54,945 nucleotides of DNA from Rhodospirillales bacterium (GTDB lineage: Bacteria; Pseudomonadota; Alphaproteobacteria; Kiloniellales; JACOMY01), in the NCBI GenBank assembly GCA_014324045.1, contig JACOMY010000016.1, forward strand, positions 1 through 54,945. Direction: 5' to 3'. The position numbers and the translations under genes are program-made. Every line of letters starts with the position of its first letter. The stretch's first letter is position 1. Below, piece by piece: positions 24,719-33,143 of the stretch. The notes under the pieces were generated by a model. The model was given only the letters and a program-made list of their open reading frames with translations. It searched no databases and was not told the DNA's origin.

Positions 24719-24803
24719 GTCTCTTGGCGCTAGGTTTCTTGGCGCTAGGTTTCTTGGCGCTAGGTTTCTTGGCGCTAGGTTTCTTGGCGCTCGGTCTCTG
24801 GCC
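24714..24803 (+). repeat. 15-bp tandem array starting at a stop codon
   Basis: Six consecutive 15-bp units (consensus gctaggtttcttggc). Units two to five are identical, the first differs by one base, and the last is diverged. The first unit begins two bases before the TAG stop (24716-24718) of the lipoprotein gene, so the array starts on the stop codon itself and every intact unit repeats an in-frame TAG. It does not resemble a CRISPR, which has spacers. Confidence 0.92.
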
Positions 24804-24875
24804 AAGCCAGAGCTCCCGCCCTAGGTCGAGGATGAGCCCGCAAGGCTCTACCCACGATCTGGAGGCCGGTACAGG

Positions 24876-25304
24876 ATGCGAATTTTCCTGGCGCGACTCT
24901 TCTCGGCCTGCGCGCTGTTAATCTGGCTTCCGCTTGCAGGGGCGCAGGCAAACGAGGCCGACCGGCAGGCGATTCAGTCGGTGATCCGGGCGCAGCTGGA
25001 AGCCTTTCAGCGCGACGACGGCAACACCGCCTTCTCCTTCGCCGCCCCCGTCATCCAGCAGAAGTTCGGCGATCCCGGACGCTTCCTGACCATGGTGAAG
25101 CGCGGCTACGATCCGGTCTACCGGCCCACCGCCACCGAGTTCCGCGAGATTGAGTTGCAAGATGGCTGGGGCCGTCAGGCGGTGCTCTTCGTCGACCGCG
25201 AGGGCGTCGCCTGGATGGCGCACTACAGCATGGAACGCCAGGCGGACGGCCGGTGGCGAATTGCCGGCGTCCGCCTGGAGCGCTTAGCGGAGCTCTCGGC
25301 CTGA
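24876..25304 (+). CDS. Exported DUF4864 protein
   Basis: A 142-residue protein with a cleavable signal (LFSACALLIWLPLAGAQA). The mature part begins EADRQAIQSVIRAQLEAFQRDD, then TAFSFAAPVIQQKFGDPGRFL and MVKRGYDPVYRP. This is DUF4864, a small alphaproteobacterial family with an NTF2-like, ligand-pocket look. The final WMAHYSMERQADGRWRIAGVRL fits the last strands. Function is unknown. It follows the tandem repeat and is probably transcribed separately from the next gene. Confidence 0.8.
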   Translation: MRIFLARLFSACALLIWLPLAGAQANEADRQAIQSVIRAQLEAFQRDDGNTAFSFAAPVIQQKFGDPGRFLTMVKRGYDPVYRPTATEFREIELQDGWGRQAVLFVDREGVAWMAHYSMERQADGRWRIAGVRLERLAELSA

Positions 25305-25533
25305 AGTACCTGCCTGTTAAGTCGTGTAGGCACTAACCCATCTCCCGCCCAGTGCAGCAAGTCACGGGCCGGGCGGAAGTGTGTGCCGGCCACCGTCCCG
25401 GACGCGATCCAGATCTGCGGAGCACAGGACCGGTCATCCTGAGGCGAGGCCATCTTGCAATCCTTGCGCCCTTAACGCAGCCTGCCGTCGTCGGTAGAGG
25501 GCGAAAGCAAGAAGAGCGGAGGGAACAGAGGGC

Positions 25534-26754
25534 ATGGATCTCGGTGTCAGCGACAAGGTGAAGCCCTTGATCGCGGCGGTGCAGCGCATGGTGCGCGAGG
25601 AGGTGATCCCGCTGGAGGAAGCCTACCAGGCCGAGGTCGCCAAGGGCGGGCGTTTCGCCTACACCCCGCGTCAAACCGAGATCCTGGAAGGCTTGAAGGC
25701 GAAGGCACGCGAGCGCGGACTCTGGAATTTCTGGCGCACCGCCTCGGACCGGGGCTACGGCCTCACCACGGTCGAATATGCCTATTTGGCCGAAGAGATG
25801 GGCCGGACGCGCCTGGCCGCCGAGACCTTCAACTGCTCGGCGCCGGACACCGGCAACATGGAGGTGCTGGAACGCTTCGGCAGCAGGGCGCAAAAACGGG
25901 CCTGGCTGGACGATCTCCTGGAGGGCAAGATCCGCTCCGCCTATCTCATGACGGAACCGCAAGTGGCTTCCTCGGACGCCACCAACATCGCGCTCCGCGC
26001 CGTCAGAGAGGGCAACCGCTACGTCCTGAACGGCGAGAAGTGGTGGGCCTCGGGCGCCGGCGATCCGCGCTGCAAGATCTACCTGGTCATGTGCCTGACC
26101 GATCCCGGCGGCGAAAGGCACAAGCGCCACAGCCAGATCCTGGTGCCGGCCGGGACCGAGGGCATCGAAGTGCTGCGCCCCATGCAAGTCTTCGGCCACG
26201 ACGATGCACCGCACGGGCATATGCACATCCGCTTCACCGACGTGAAGGTACCGGCGGAGAACCTGATCCTGGGCGAAGGCCGCGGCTTCGAGATCGCGCA
26301 GAGCCGCCTGGGTCCCGGCCGCATCCACCACTGCATGCGTGCCATCGGCCAGGCCGAGCGGGCTTTGGAATTGATGTGCCGCCGCTCCCTCACCCGCGAG
26401 GCCTTCGGCAAGCCCCTGGCCCAGTTGGGCGCCAACCACGACATCATCGCCGAGTGCCGCATGGAGGTCGAGATGGCGCGCCTACTCTGTCTCAAGACGG
26501 CCTGGATGATGGACAGCAAAAGCCCGCGCGAAGCCGCCCCCTGGATCAGCCAGATCAAGGTGGTCGCCCCGCGGGTCGCGCTGAAAGTGACCGACGAGGC
26601 CATGCAGATGCACGGCGGCCAGGGCATCAGCCAGGACCTGCCGCTGGCGGCGATGTGGACCCATTTGCGCAGTCTGCGCCTGGCCGACGGCCCGGACGCC
26701 GTCCACCGCCGCCAGGTCGCCCGCAACGAGTTGCGCCGCTACAGCGGTCGCTAG
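25534..26754 (+). CDS. Acyl-CoA dehydrogenase, ACAD10/ACAD11-like
   Basis: A 406-residue FAD enzyme with the acyl-CoA dehydrogenase fold: an N-terminal helical domain (about 1-135), a beta domain with AYLMTEPQVASSDATNIA and NGEKWWASGAGDP, and a C-terminal helical domain with RAIGQAERALELMCRRSLTREAFG and MHGGQGIS. The last motif and TEP(Q/A)VASSDAT are typical of the ACAD10/11 subgroup. The next intact gene is a kinase-like phosphotransferase, the same pairing as the fused human ACAD10/11, which phosphorylate and dehydrate 4-hydroxyacyl-CoAs. A similar role in degrading hydroxylated or branched acids is an inference. Confidence 0.88.
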   Translation: MDLGVSDKVKPLIAAVQRMVREEVIPLEEAYQAEVAKGGRFAYTPRQTEILEGLKAKARERGLWNFWRTASDRGYGLTTVEYAYLAEEMGRTRLAAETFNCSAPDTGNMEVLERFGSRAQKRAWLDDLLEGKIRSAYLMTEPQVASSDATNIALRAVREGNRYVLNGEKWWASGAGDPRCKIYLVMCLTDPGGERHKRHSQILVPAGTEGIEVLRPMQVFGHDDAPHGHMHIRFTDVKVPAENLILGEGRGFEIAQSRLGPGRIHHCMRAIGQAERALELMCRRSLTREAFGKPLAQLGANHDIIAECRMEVEMARLLCLKTAWMMDSKSPREAAPWISQIKVVAPRVALKVTDEAMQMHGGQGISQDLPLAAMWTHLRSLRLADGPDAVHRRQVARNELRRYSGR

Positions 26755-26760
26755 GCCGCT

Positions 26761-26926
26761 ATGGGCGGGCTCTATCCGGTCCGCCACACCCAGGCCGGCA
26801 AGCTGGACGAAGACTACGACGAGCGCCTCTCCGGCTTGGGCTACCGTCAGGCGAGCCTGCCGGGGCGGCACTTCGCCGAACGCGGCTAACCTTCGACCGC
26901 AACGCGCACGGCAGCCTGAAACGGTA
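26761..26926 (+). pseudogene. Histidine phosphatase (PGAM-like) remnant
   Basis: Only the N-terminal part of a histidine phosphatase remains, six bases after the dehydrogenase stop. It reads MGGLYPVRHTQAGKLDEDYD then ERLSGLGYRQASLPGRHFAERG and a TAA at 26887-26889. The intact family has LxLVRHGQA; the glycine after His is lost here (VRHTQA). A +1 shift of frame restores LTFDRNAHGSLKR before a second stop, and the remaining 120-odd residues are missing. Genes of this family often sit between the ACAD and the phosphotransferase, so the order looks ancestral. Confidence 0.7.
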
Positions 26927-27023
26927 GGTGCTGGTCTTGGGCGCGATCGCCGCCGGGATGGCAACGCAAGCGGTAGCGGAGTGCCTGCCTGGCCTGGCCC
27001 GCGCGACGATAAGGAGAAGAGGC

Positions 27024-28073
27024 GTGAGCGAAGACGTTGCCGCAATCGACGAAGCCGTCCTGGCCCGCTATCTGCCCGGCAAGATCGAAGGCTTCGGCCG
27101 ATTGCAGGGGGCCCGCAAGTTCGCCGGCGGCCAATCCAATCCGACCTTCCTGCTGACCGCCGACAGCGGCCGCTACGTCCTGCGCCGCAAGCCCCCGGGG
27201 CAGCTCCTGCAATCGGCCCATGCCGTCGATCGCGAGTTCCGGGCGATGGCCGCCCTGGCCGGCACCGGCGTGCCCGTGCCCAAAGCCTATCATCTCTGCG
27301 AAGACGAGGAGATCATCGGCAGCGTCTTCTTCGTCATGGAATACCTGGAGGGCCGGATCTTCTGGGACCCGGCCTTGCCGGAGGTCGCGCGCGAGGAGCG
27401 CGGGCCGATCTTCGACGCCATGAACCGGGCGCTTGCAGCGCTGCATCTGGTCGAGGTGGAGGCAGTCGGGCTTGCCGACTTCGGCCGGCCCGGCAACTAC
27501 TTCGCCCGCCAAGTCTCGCGCTGGTGGAAGCAGTATCAGGCCACCGGGACCCAGTATATTCCGGAGATGGAGCCGCTGGCCGCCTGGCTGGAGGAACGGA
27601 TGCCCGAGGACGACGGCAAAGCCGCGCTGGTGCACGGCGACTATCGCCTCGACAACATCATCTTCGCGCCGGATACTCCCGCAGATGCCCCCAAGATGCT
27701 GGGCGTGTTGGACTGGGAGCTCTCCACTCTGGGCCATCCCTGGTCCGACCTCGCCTATCAGTGCATGCAGTGGCGCCTGCCGAACGAAGGCGTCTTTCGT
27801 GGGCTGGGCACTTTGGACCGCCGCGAACATGGGCTACCGGACGAGGCGGACTACGTCGCCGCCTACTGCCGGCGCTGCGGGATCGACGGCATCCCAATCT
27901 GGTCCTTCTGCCTAGCCTTCAGCTTCTTCCGCTTGGCCGCCATCCTGCAAGGCGTCTTGAAACGGGCCCTGGACGGCAACGCTTCCAACCCGGAGCGGGG
28001 CCTGAAGATGGGCGCCGCGGTGCCAATCCTGGCGCGCATGGCCATCGACGTGATCGAACAGGAAGACCGGTGA
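27024..28073 (+). CDS. Phosphotransferase/kinase-like protein (APH family, ACAD10/11 N-terminal-like)
   Basis: A 349-residue member of the APH/choline-kinase fold. GTG 27024 behind AAGGAGAAG gives MSEDVAAIDEAVLARYLPGK; the longer frame from 26928 lacks support. The catalytic loop HGDYRLDN begins at His204, with catalytic Asp206, and the metal-binding GVLDWELSTLGHP follows about 20 residues later. A nucleotide-loop segment, FAGGQSNPTFLLTA, lies near residue 33. By analogy with ACAD10/11 and LvaA-type kinases, it likely phosphorylates the 4-hydroxyl of an acyl-CoA, whose removal the dehydrogenase gene partner then completes. The substrate is not known. Confidence 0.83.
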   Translation: MSEDVAAIDEAVLARYLPGKIEGFGRLQGARKFAGGQSNPTFLLTADSGRYVLRRKPPGQLLQSAHAVDREFRAMAALAGTGVPVPKAYHLCEDEEIIGSVFFVMEYLEGRIFWDPALPEVAREERGPIFDAMNRALAALHLVEVEAVGLADFGRPGNYFARQVSRWWKQYQATGTQYIPEMEPLAAWLEERMPEDDGKAALVHGDYRLDNIIFAPDTPADAPKMLGVLDWELSTLGHPWSDLAYQCMQWRLPNEGVFRGLGTLDRREHGLPDEADYVAAYCRRCGIDGIPIWSFCLAFSFFRLAAILQGVLKRALDGNASNPERGLKMGAAVPILARMAIDVIEQEDR

Positions 28074-28104
28074 TCGCGGGTTGCCGGAGCGACAGCCTTC
28101 CGAT
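28074..28104. other. Short gap before the SDR remnant
   Basis: Nothing distinctive. It begins at the phosphotransferase stop and belongs to the decayed stretch that follows. Confidence 0.25.
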
Positions 28105-28284
28105 CGCCGGTGCGGCCGGCCTGAGGAGGCGGTGCAAGCCATGTTCCGGGCCTGTTCGTTCGGGAAGGCCTGCATGACCGGACAGGCCTTGGTTGCGGAT
28201 GGCGGCCCCTCCGCCCTTCAAGGATTCGTTCAAGAATACGCGGAACCGGCCCTGGGCCCGATGCCCCCCTCAGGCTGGAAATAG
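28105..28284 (+). pseudogene. Short-chain dehydrogenase C-terminal remnant
   Basis: The frame reads GRPEEAVQAMFRACSF then CMTGQALVADGGPSAL and ends at 28284. GRPEE followed about 20 residues later by TGQxLxxDGG is the C-terminal signature of short-chain dehydrogenases/reductases. The NAD-binding part and the catalytic Tyr-Lys are gone. SDR genes commonly accompany ACAD/phosphotransferase pairs, so this is probably the decayed fourth member of the operon. The 126 bp to ccmA hold nothing else evident. Confidence 0.65.
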
Positions 28285-28410
28285 GCAGCCGGCGACCCCA
28301 GCCCATTGGCCGCCACCTTTGGGTGAGGCCAGATTTTGGTTTCCACTGGATTCTCGTTTCCGCCAGATTCTCGTTTCCGATAGGCAGTATATCGACTAGC
28401 GTCGCCCGCC

Positions 28411-29055
28411 ATGCTGCCCGCCGAGACCGCGTCCCCTGCCGACCGTTTCGCTGGCAAAGGCCTGGCCGCGGTGCGTGGCGACCGCCTGCTGTTCAAAGGC
28501 ATGCATTTCCAGCTGGACGGCGGCGAGGCCCTGGTGTTGCGCGGCACCAATGGCAGCGGCAAGACCACGCTGATCAAGATCATGGCGGGCCTGACCGCAC
28601 CTCTGGCCGGCGAGATTGCCTGGGGCGGTGCCCCCTTGGCCGAACAGCCGGAGCGTCACCGCAGGCGGGTCGGTCTGATCGGTCACAGAGCCGGCCTGAA
28701 GGAGGACCTGAGTGTGCGGGAATGCCTGCAGTTCGAGGCCAGTCTGCGCGGTGCCGGCGCATCGGAGATAGCCGCAGCCTGCGAACGCCTGGGCCTCGCC
28801 GCGCTGCAGGCGCTGCCGCTGCGTTTCCTCTCCGCCGGGCAGCGGCGCCGGGTGGCCTTGGCGCGTCTGGCCATGCAGGGGCCGGAACTCTGGCTCCTGG
28901 ACGAACCGGCCACCGCCTTGGACAGCGCCGGCGAGACCGCTCTGTGGCAACTCTGCCGCGACCGCTTGAAGCGCGGCAACCGCCTGGTGATCGCCAGTCA
29001 CGGTCCGGTGCCGCTGGAGGCCGCCAGCCTCGCCATCGGCCGCTTTGCACCGTGA
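28411..29055 (+). CDS. ccmA: Heme exporter ATP-binding subunit CcmA
   Basis: A 214-residue ABC ATPase that drives release of holo-CcmE from the CcmABCD complex. Walker A is GTNGSGKTT (residues 45-53), the signature loop is FLSAGQRRR (139-147), and Walker B is LWLLDEPATALD (160-171). A switch histidine lies in IASHG. The Ccm-specific HRRRVGLIGHRAGLKEDLSV fits CcmA better than other ABC ATPases. The gene opens the complete System I cluster; its stop overlaps the GTG start of ccmB by 4 bp. Confidence 0.96.
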   Translation: MLPAETASPADRFAGKGLAAVRGDRLLFKGMHFQLDGGEALVLRGTNGSGKTTLIKIMAGLTAPLAGEIAWGGAPLAEQPERHRRRVGLIGHRAGLKEDLSVRECLQFEASLRGAGASEIAAACERLGLAALQALPLRFLSAGQRRRVALARLAMQGPELWLLDEPATALDSAGETALWQLCRDRLKRGNRLVIASHGPVPLEAASLAIGRFAP

Positions 29056-29735
29056 GCCAGCCCGGAGCCGCCAAAATGGCCCTGCTCCTGGTCCGGCGCG
29101 ATCTCTCGCTGGCCTGGCGGCAGCGCGGCCAGGTTCTGCTGTCCATCGCCTTCTTCCTGCTCTCGGCCAGCCTCTTTCCCTTCGCCATCGGTCCCGATCC
29201 GCTGCTGTTGGGGCGTCTGGCGCCGGGCATCCTCTGGGTCGCCGCCCTCTTCGCCATGGTGCTGTCGCTGGAACGGGTGTTTCAGCCCGATTACGAAGAC
29301 GGCAGCCTGGAGCAGTTGGCGCTCTCGGGCCTACCGCTGTTTCTGCTGGTCTTGGCCAAGGCCCTGGTCAACTGGCTGACTGGCGGGCTGCCGGTCGCGC
29401 TGGCCTCGCCCCTGGTGGCACTTACCTTCTCGCTGCCGGCGGCGCTCTATCCGGTGCTGCTGGCCAGTCTGCTGCTGGGCAGTCTCTGCCTCAGCCTGAT
29501 GGGCTGCATCGGGGCGGCACTGACGCTCGGCGCGCGCCGGGCCGCACTCCTGGTACCCTTGCTGGTCTTGCCCCTGAGCGTTCCGGTACTGATTTTAGGC
29601 GTCATGGCAGTCCAGGCCGAAGCGGTGAACCTGACCGCGCGCCCTTACTTGCTTTCGATGGGCGCTTTATGTCTGTTGCTTGTCCCGCTGACGGCCTTTG
29701 CCGCCCCTGCGGCACTGCGACAGGCTTTGGACTAA
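29052..29735 (+). CDS. ccmB: Heme exporter membrane protein CcmB
   Basis: A 227-residue protein with about six membrane helices (VLLSIAFFLLSASLFPFAIG; LAPGILWVAALFAMVLSLE). These and ERVFQPDYEDGSLEQLAL are conserved in CcmB. It forms the membrane part of CcmABCD with CcmA. I place the start at GTG 29052, which overlaps the ccmA stop (GTGA); an ATG at 29076 would lose eight residues. The 25 bp to ccmC fit one transcript. Confidence 0.95.
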   Translation: MSQPGAAKMALLLVRRDLSLAWRQRGQVLLSIAFFLLSASLFPFAIGPDPLLLGRLAPGILWVAALFAMVLSLERVFQPDYEDGSLEQLALSGLPLFLLVLAKALVNWLTGGLPVALASPLVALTFSLPAALYPVLLASLLLGSLCLSLMGCIGAALTLGARRAALLVPLLVLPLSVPVLILGVMAVQAEAVNLTARPYLLSMGALCLLLVPLTAFAAPAALRQALD

Positions 29736-29760
29736 CCGACGACGAGCTTACCTAGTTTCC

Positions 29761-30480
29761 ATGCATGTCCTCGCCAACCCCGGGAAGTTCCTGCGGATCT
29801 TCGGTCCGTTGCTGCCCTGGCTCAGCCTTATCGCCCTGGCGCTGATCGCCGTCGGTCTCTATGCCGGCCTCTTCCTGGCGCCGCCCGACTATCAGCAGGG
29901 CGAGACGGTCCGCATCATGTACGTGCATGTCCCGGCGGCCTGGATGGCGCTCTTCGTCTATGCAACGGTCGCCGCTGCCTCGGCCGCCGGGCTGATCTGG
30001 CACCATTCCTTGGCCTTTGTCATCGCCCAGGCCGCGGTTCCGATCGGGGCTACCTTCACCTTTCTGGCCTTGGTCACCGGCTCGTTCTGGGGCAAACCCA
30101 TGTGGGGTGCCTGGTGGGTTTGGGACGGACGGCTGACCTCGGTCCTGTTGCTCTTTTTCCTCTATCTGGGCCTTATGGCCCTGCCCGAGGCCTTCGACAA
30201 GCGTGAGCGCGGCCAGCGCATGACCGCGATCTTGTCGGTGATCGGCGTCGTCCTGCTGCCGATCGTCAAATTTTCAGTGGATTGGTGGGCGACCCTGCAC
30301 CAGCCTGCCTCCGTTCTACGTTTTGACGGCCCGACGATCCACGAAAGCCAGATCTGGCCACTCTTCGTCATGGCCGGCGGTTTCGCCTTCTACTGCTTCG
30401 CCGTCTTGCTCGTGCGGGTGAAGCAGCAGATCCTCGAAACACGGCTGCGCCGCTTGCAGCTGGCCTCGGCCGACGCGTAA
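29761..30480 (+). CDS. ccmC: Heme-handling protein CcmC
   Basis: A 239-residue, six-helix membrane protein that loads heme onto CcmE. The WWD domain WGAWWVWDGRLTS lies near residues 116-128, between periplasmic loops with conserved histidines (MYVHVPAAWM; DWWATLHQPAS). ATG 29761 gives MHVLANPGKFLRIFG, as in relatives, whereas the upstream frame overlaps ccmB. It is followed by ccmD after 10 bp. Confidence 0.96.
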   Translation: MHVLANPGKFLRIFGPLLPWLSLIALALIAVGLYAGLFLAPPDYQQGETVRIMYVHVPAAWMALFVYATVAAASAAGLIWHHSLAFVIAQAAVPIGATFTFLALVTGSFWGKPMWGAWWVWDGRLTSVLLLFFLYLGLMALPEAFDKRERGQRMTAILSVIGVVLLPIVKFSVDWWATLHQPASVLRFDGPTIHESQIWPLFVMAGGFAFYCFAVLLVRVKQQILETRLRRLQLASADA

Positions 30481-30490
30481 TGCATGCTCC

Positions 30491-30685
30491 ATGCAAGACT
30501 TGGAGAGCTTCTTCGCCATGGGCGGTTATGCGGCCTTCGTCTGGCCGGCAATTGCCCTCACCCTGACGGTGCTTATCTGGCTCGCCTGGATCTCGGTCCG
30601 GAAGCTGAGGGACACGCAAAAACGCCTCGAAGCCCTGGAAGACCTGGTCCGGCAACGCAGGCGCGGACGCGGTAAGGGAGAGTAA
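30491..30685 (+). CDS. ccmD: Heme exporter accessory protein CcmD
   Basis: A 64-residue single-helix protein (GGYAAFVWPAIALTLTVLIWLAW) with a basic C-terminal tail (RQRRRGRGK), the usual CcmD layout: periplasmic N-terminus, helix, cytoplasmic charge. It assists release of holo-CcmE. Small CcmDs are often missed, but the position between ccmC and ccmE makes the call secure. Confidence 0.9.
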   Translation: MQDLESFFAMGGYAAFVWPAIALTLTVLIWLAWISVRKLRDTQKRLEALEDLVRQRRRGRGKGE

Positions 30686-30689
30686 CGCG

Positions 30690-31154
30690 ATGAGAGCCAA
30701 GCGCAAGCGGCTCTATATTCTGCTGTCGGCTTTGCTCTGCTTCGGCGGCGCCACGGCCTTGGTGCTGGCCGCCTTCGACGACAGCCTCGCCTTCTTCTAT
30801 GCGCCCAAGGATCTGCTTGCCGCGCCGCCGGGACCGCAGCAGGCCATCCGCCTGGGCGGCCTGGTCGAAGCGGGCACGCTGGAGCGCGCCGGCCGCGAGG
30901 TTCGTTTTCAGGTGACCGACCGGGTTGAGAGCGTGCCCGTGCTCTACAGCGGCGTCCTGCCGGACCTCTTCCGAGAGGGTCAGGGTGTTGTGGTGGAGGG
31001 CAAACTTTCACCCAACGGCCTCTTCCAGGCGCACAGGGTGCTGGCCAAACACGACGAGAACTACATGCCCAGGGAAGTTGCAGAGGCCCTTAAGGCCTCC
31101 GGAGAATGGCAGCCGGCGGCCGGCGGCCCAGCGCAAGCCGGAGCCGCGCAGTGA
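30690..31154 (+). CDS. ccmE: Heme chaperone CcmE
   Basis: A 154-residue periplasmic protein with an N-terminal anchor (LYILLSALLCFGGATALVLA). It carries heme covalently through His121 in the motif LAKHDENYMP, the same motif as the E. coli protein. The beta-barrel OB-fold segment LGGLVEAGTLERAG precedes it. Its stop overlaps the GTG start of ccmF (GTGA). Confidence 0.97.
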   Translation: MRAKRKRLYILLSALLCFGGATALVLAAFDDSLAFFYAPKDLLAAPPGPQQAIRLGGLVEAGTLERAGREVRFQVTDRVESVPVLYSGVLPDLFREGQGVVVEGKLSPNGLFQAHRVLAKHDENYMPREVAEALKASGEWQPAAGGPAQAGAAQ

Positions 31155-33130
31155 TCCCGGAGTTGGGGCATTACGCACTGGTCCTAGCGCTGCTGGTCGC
31201 CGTGGCGCAGACGGCGATCCCGCTCTATGGCGCGGCCCAGGGTGCCGGACGGCTGATGGCCTTCGCCTACCAAGCAGCCTACATCCAGTTCCTGCTGCTG
31301 GCAATTGCCTTCGCCGCCTTGATCCAGAGCTATCTGGTCTCGGACTTCACCGTCCTCAACGTGGTGCAGAACAGCCACTCTCTGAAGCCGTTGCTCTACA
31401 AGCTCTCCGGCGCTTGGGGGAACCACGAAGGGTCGCTATTGCTCTGGGTCTTGATGCTGGCCCTCTTCGGCGCCGGCGTGGCGCTCTTCGGCGGCAATCT
31501 GCCGGCGAGCCTCCGGGCCCGCGTGCTGGCGATCCAAGCGTTGATCGCGGTCGGCTTCCTCGCCTTCATGCTGGCGACCTCCAATCCCTTCATCCGGGTG
31601 GTGCCGCCGCCGCTGGACGGCAACGACCTCAACCCGCTGCTACAGGACCCGGGTCTGGCCTTTCATCCGCCATTGCTCTACCTCGGATATGTCGGATTCT
31701 CGCTGGTCTTCTCCTTCGCCGTCGCCGCGCTGATCGAGGGGCGCGTCGATCCGGCCTGGGCAGGCTGGGTCCGGCCCTGGACCTTGATCGCCTGGACCGC
31801 GCTTACCGCCGGCATTGCGCTGGGCGCGCGCTGGGCCTACTATGAACTGGGCTGGGGTGGCTGGTGGTTCTGGGACCCGGTCGAGAACCTTTCCTTCATG
31901 CCGTGGCTGGCCGGAACGGCGCTGCTGCACAGCGTCTCGGCGGTGGAGAAGCGCGGGGCCTTCAAGGCCTGGACCCTGCTGCTGGCGATCCTCGCCTTTT
32001 CCCTGTCCTTGCTGGGCACCTTCATCGTGCGCTCCGGCCTGTTGACCTCGGTCCATGCCTTCGCCGTGGATCCGGAGCGCGGCGTTTTCATTCTGGCGTT
32101 GCTCTGCATCGCCATCGGCGGCTCGCTTGCGCTCTATGCCTGGCGTGCCCCGCGACTGACCCCTGGCGGCAACTTCGGCACGCTGTCGCGCGAGTCGGGC
32201 CTCCTGCTCAACAACCTGCTGCTCTCGGCGGCCTGCGCGACCGTGCTGGCCGGCACGCTCTACCCGCTCTTCCTGGAATTGGCGAGCGGCACTCTGGTCT
32301 CCGTCGGCCCGCCCTTCTATGCCAAAACCTTCGTACCGCTGACGATCCCGCTGCTGATTCTGATGGGGATCGGCCCGATGCTGGCCTGGAAGAAGGCCGA
32401 TTTGAGCCGCGTGTTGTCCCGGCTAGCGCTCGCCGCCGGCCTCAGCGTCGCCATCGGGTTGCTGGTAGCCTGGCTCTTGGGCGGCGGAGCGATCATGGCG
32501 GTGTTCTTCCTGGGCCTTGCCGCCTGGCTGGTGCTCTCCAGTCTGACCGATCTGGCCGAACGCCTGCGCCTCTTCCGCGTGCCGCTGGGCGACAGCCTTG
32601 CCCGCCTCAGCGGGCTGCCGCGCCGCCAGTGGGGCATGACCCTGGCGCACGCCGGCCTGGGCATCGCCATTGCCGGCATGACCGCCTCAAGCGTCTGGAA
32701 GGATGAGCGCATCGAGACCTTGATGCCGGGCGAGAGCATGGAGATTGCCGGCTACGTCCTGACCCTGGAGGGTGTCCGGCGCATGACCGGCCCCAACTAT
32801 CGGGCCGAGCAAGCGGCCCTGGCCGTCACCTACGACGGCCGGGCGATCGATAGGCTCTACCCCGAGCGGCGCTTCTATCCGGTCCAGCAGATGCCGACCA
32901 GCGAGGCGGCGATCCGCATCACGGTCGGCGGCGATCTCTACGCCGTGCTGGGCGAAGGCGATCCGGCGGAACAAGGCGGCTTCCCGGTTCGCGTTTACTT
33001 CGAGCCGCTGGTCGCCTGGATCTGGGCCGGGACCCTGATCATGTCCGTCGGCGGCCTGCTCTCCATCGCCGCCCGACAACCCGCCAGACGCACCGCCGGC
33101 CGGCCAACGGCACCGCAGCCGGCCGAGTAG
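31151..33130 (+). CDS. ccmF: Cytochrome c heme lyase CcmF
   Basis: A 659-residue protein with many membrane helices that ligates heme to apocytochromes with CcmH/I. The WWD domain WGGWWFWDPVENLSFMPWL is near residue 236. Earlier signature segments are QNSHSLKPLLYKLSGAWGNHEG and NPLLQDPGLAFHPPLLYLGY. The large periplasmic C-terminal domain (DERIETLMPGESMEIAGY) is complete. The start GTG 31151 overlaps ccmE, so translation is probably coupled. Confidence 0.97.
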   Translation: MIPELGHYALVLALLVAVAQTAIPLYGAAQGAGRLMAFAYQAAYIQFLLLAIAFAALIQSYLVSDFTVLNVVQNSHSLKPLLYKLSGAWGNHEGSLLLWVLMLALFGAGVALFGGNLPASLRARVLAIQALIAVGFLAFMLATSNPFIRVVPPPLDGNDLNPLLQDPGLAFHPPLLYLGYVGFSLVFSFAVAALIEGRVDPAWAGWVRPWTLIAWTALTAGIALGARWAYYELGWGGWWFWDPVENLSFMPWLAGTALLHSVSAVEKRGAFKAWTLLLAILAFSLSLLGTFIVRSGLLTSVHAFAVDPERGVFILALLCIAIGGSLALYAWRAPRLTPGGNFGTLSRESGLLLNNLLLSAACATVLAGTLYPLFLELASGTLVSVGPPFYAKTFVPLTIPLLILMGIGPMLAWKKADLSRVLSRLALAAGLSVAIGLLVAWLLGGGAIMAVFFLGLAAWLVLSSLTDLAERLRLFRVPLGDSLARLSGLPRRQWGMTLAHAGLGIAIAGMTASSVWKDERIETLMPGESMEIAGYVLTLEGVRRMTGPNYRAEQAALAVTYDGRAIDRLYPERRFYPVQQMPTSEAAIRITVGGDLYAVLGEGDPAEQGGFPVRVYFEPLVAWIWAGTLIMSVGGLLSIAARQPARRTAGRPTAPQPAE

Positions 33131-33143
33131 AAGCATTATCCCT

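Noticed and set aside
24714..24803. The tandem 15-bp array as a CRISPR
   Set aside because: Units are contiguous with no spacers and are too short.
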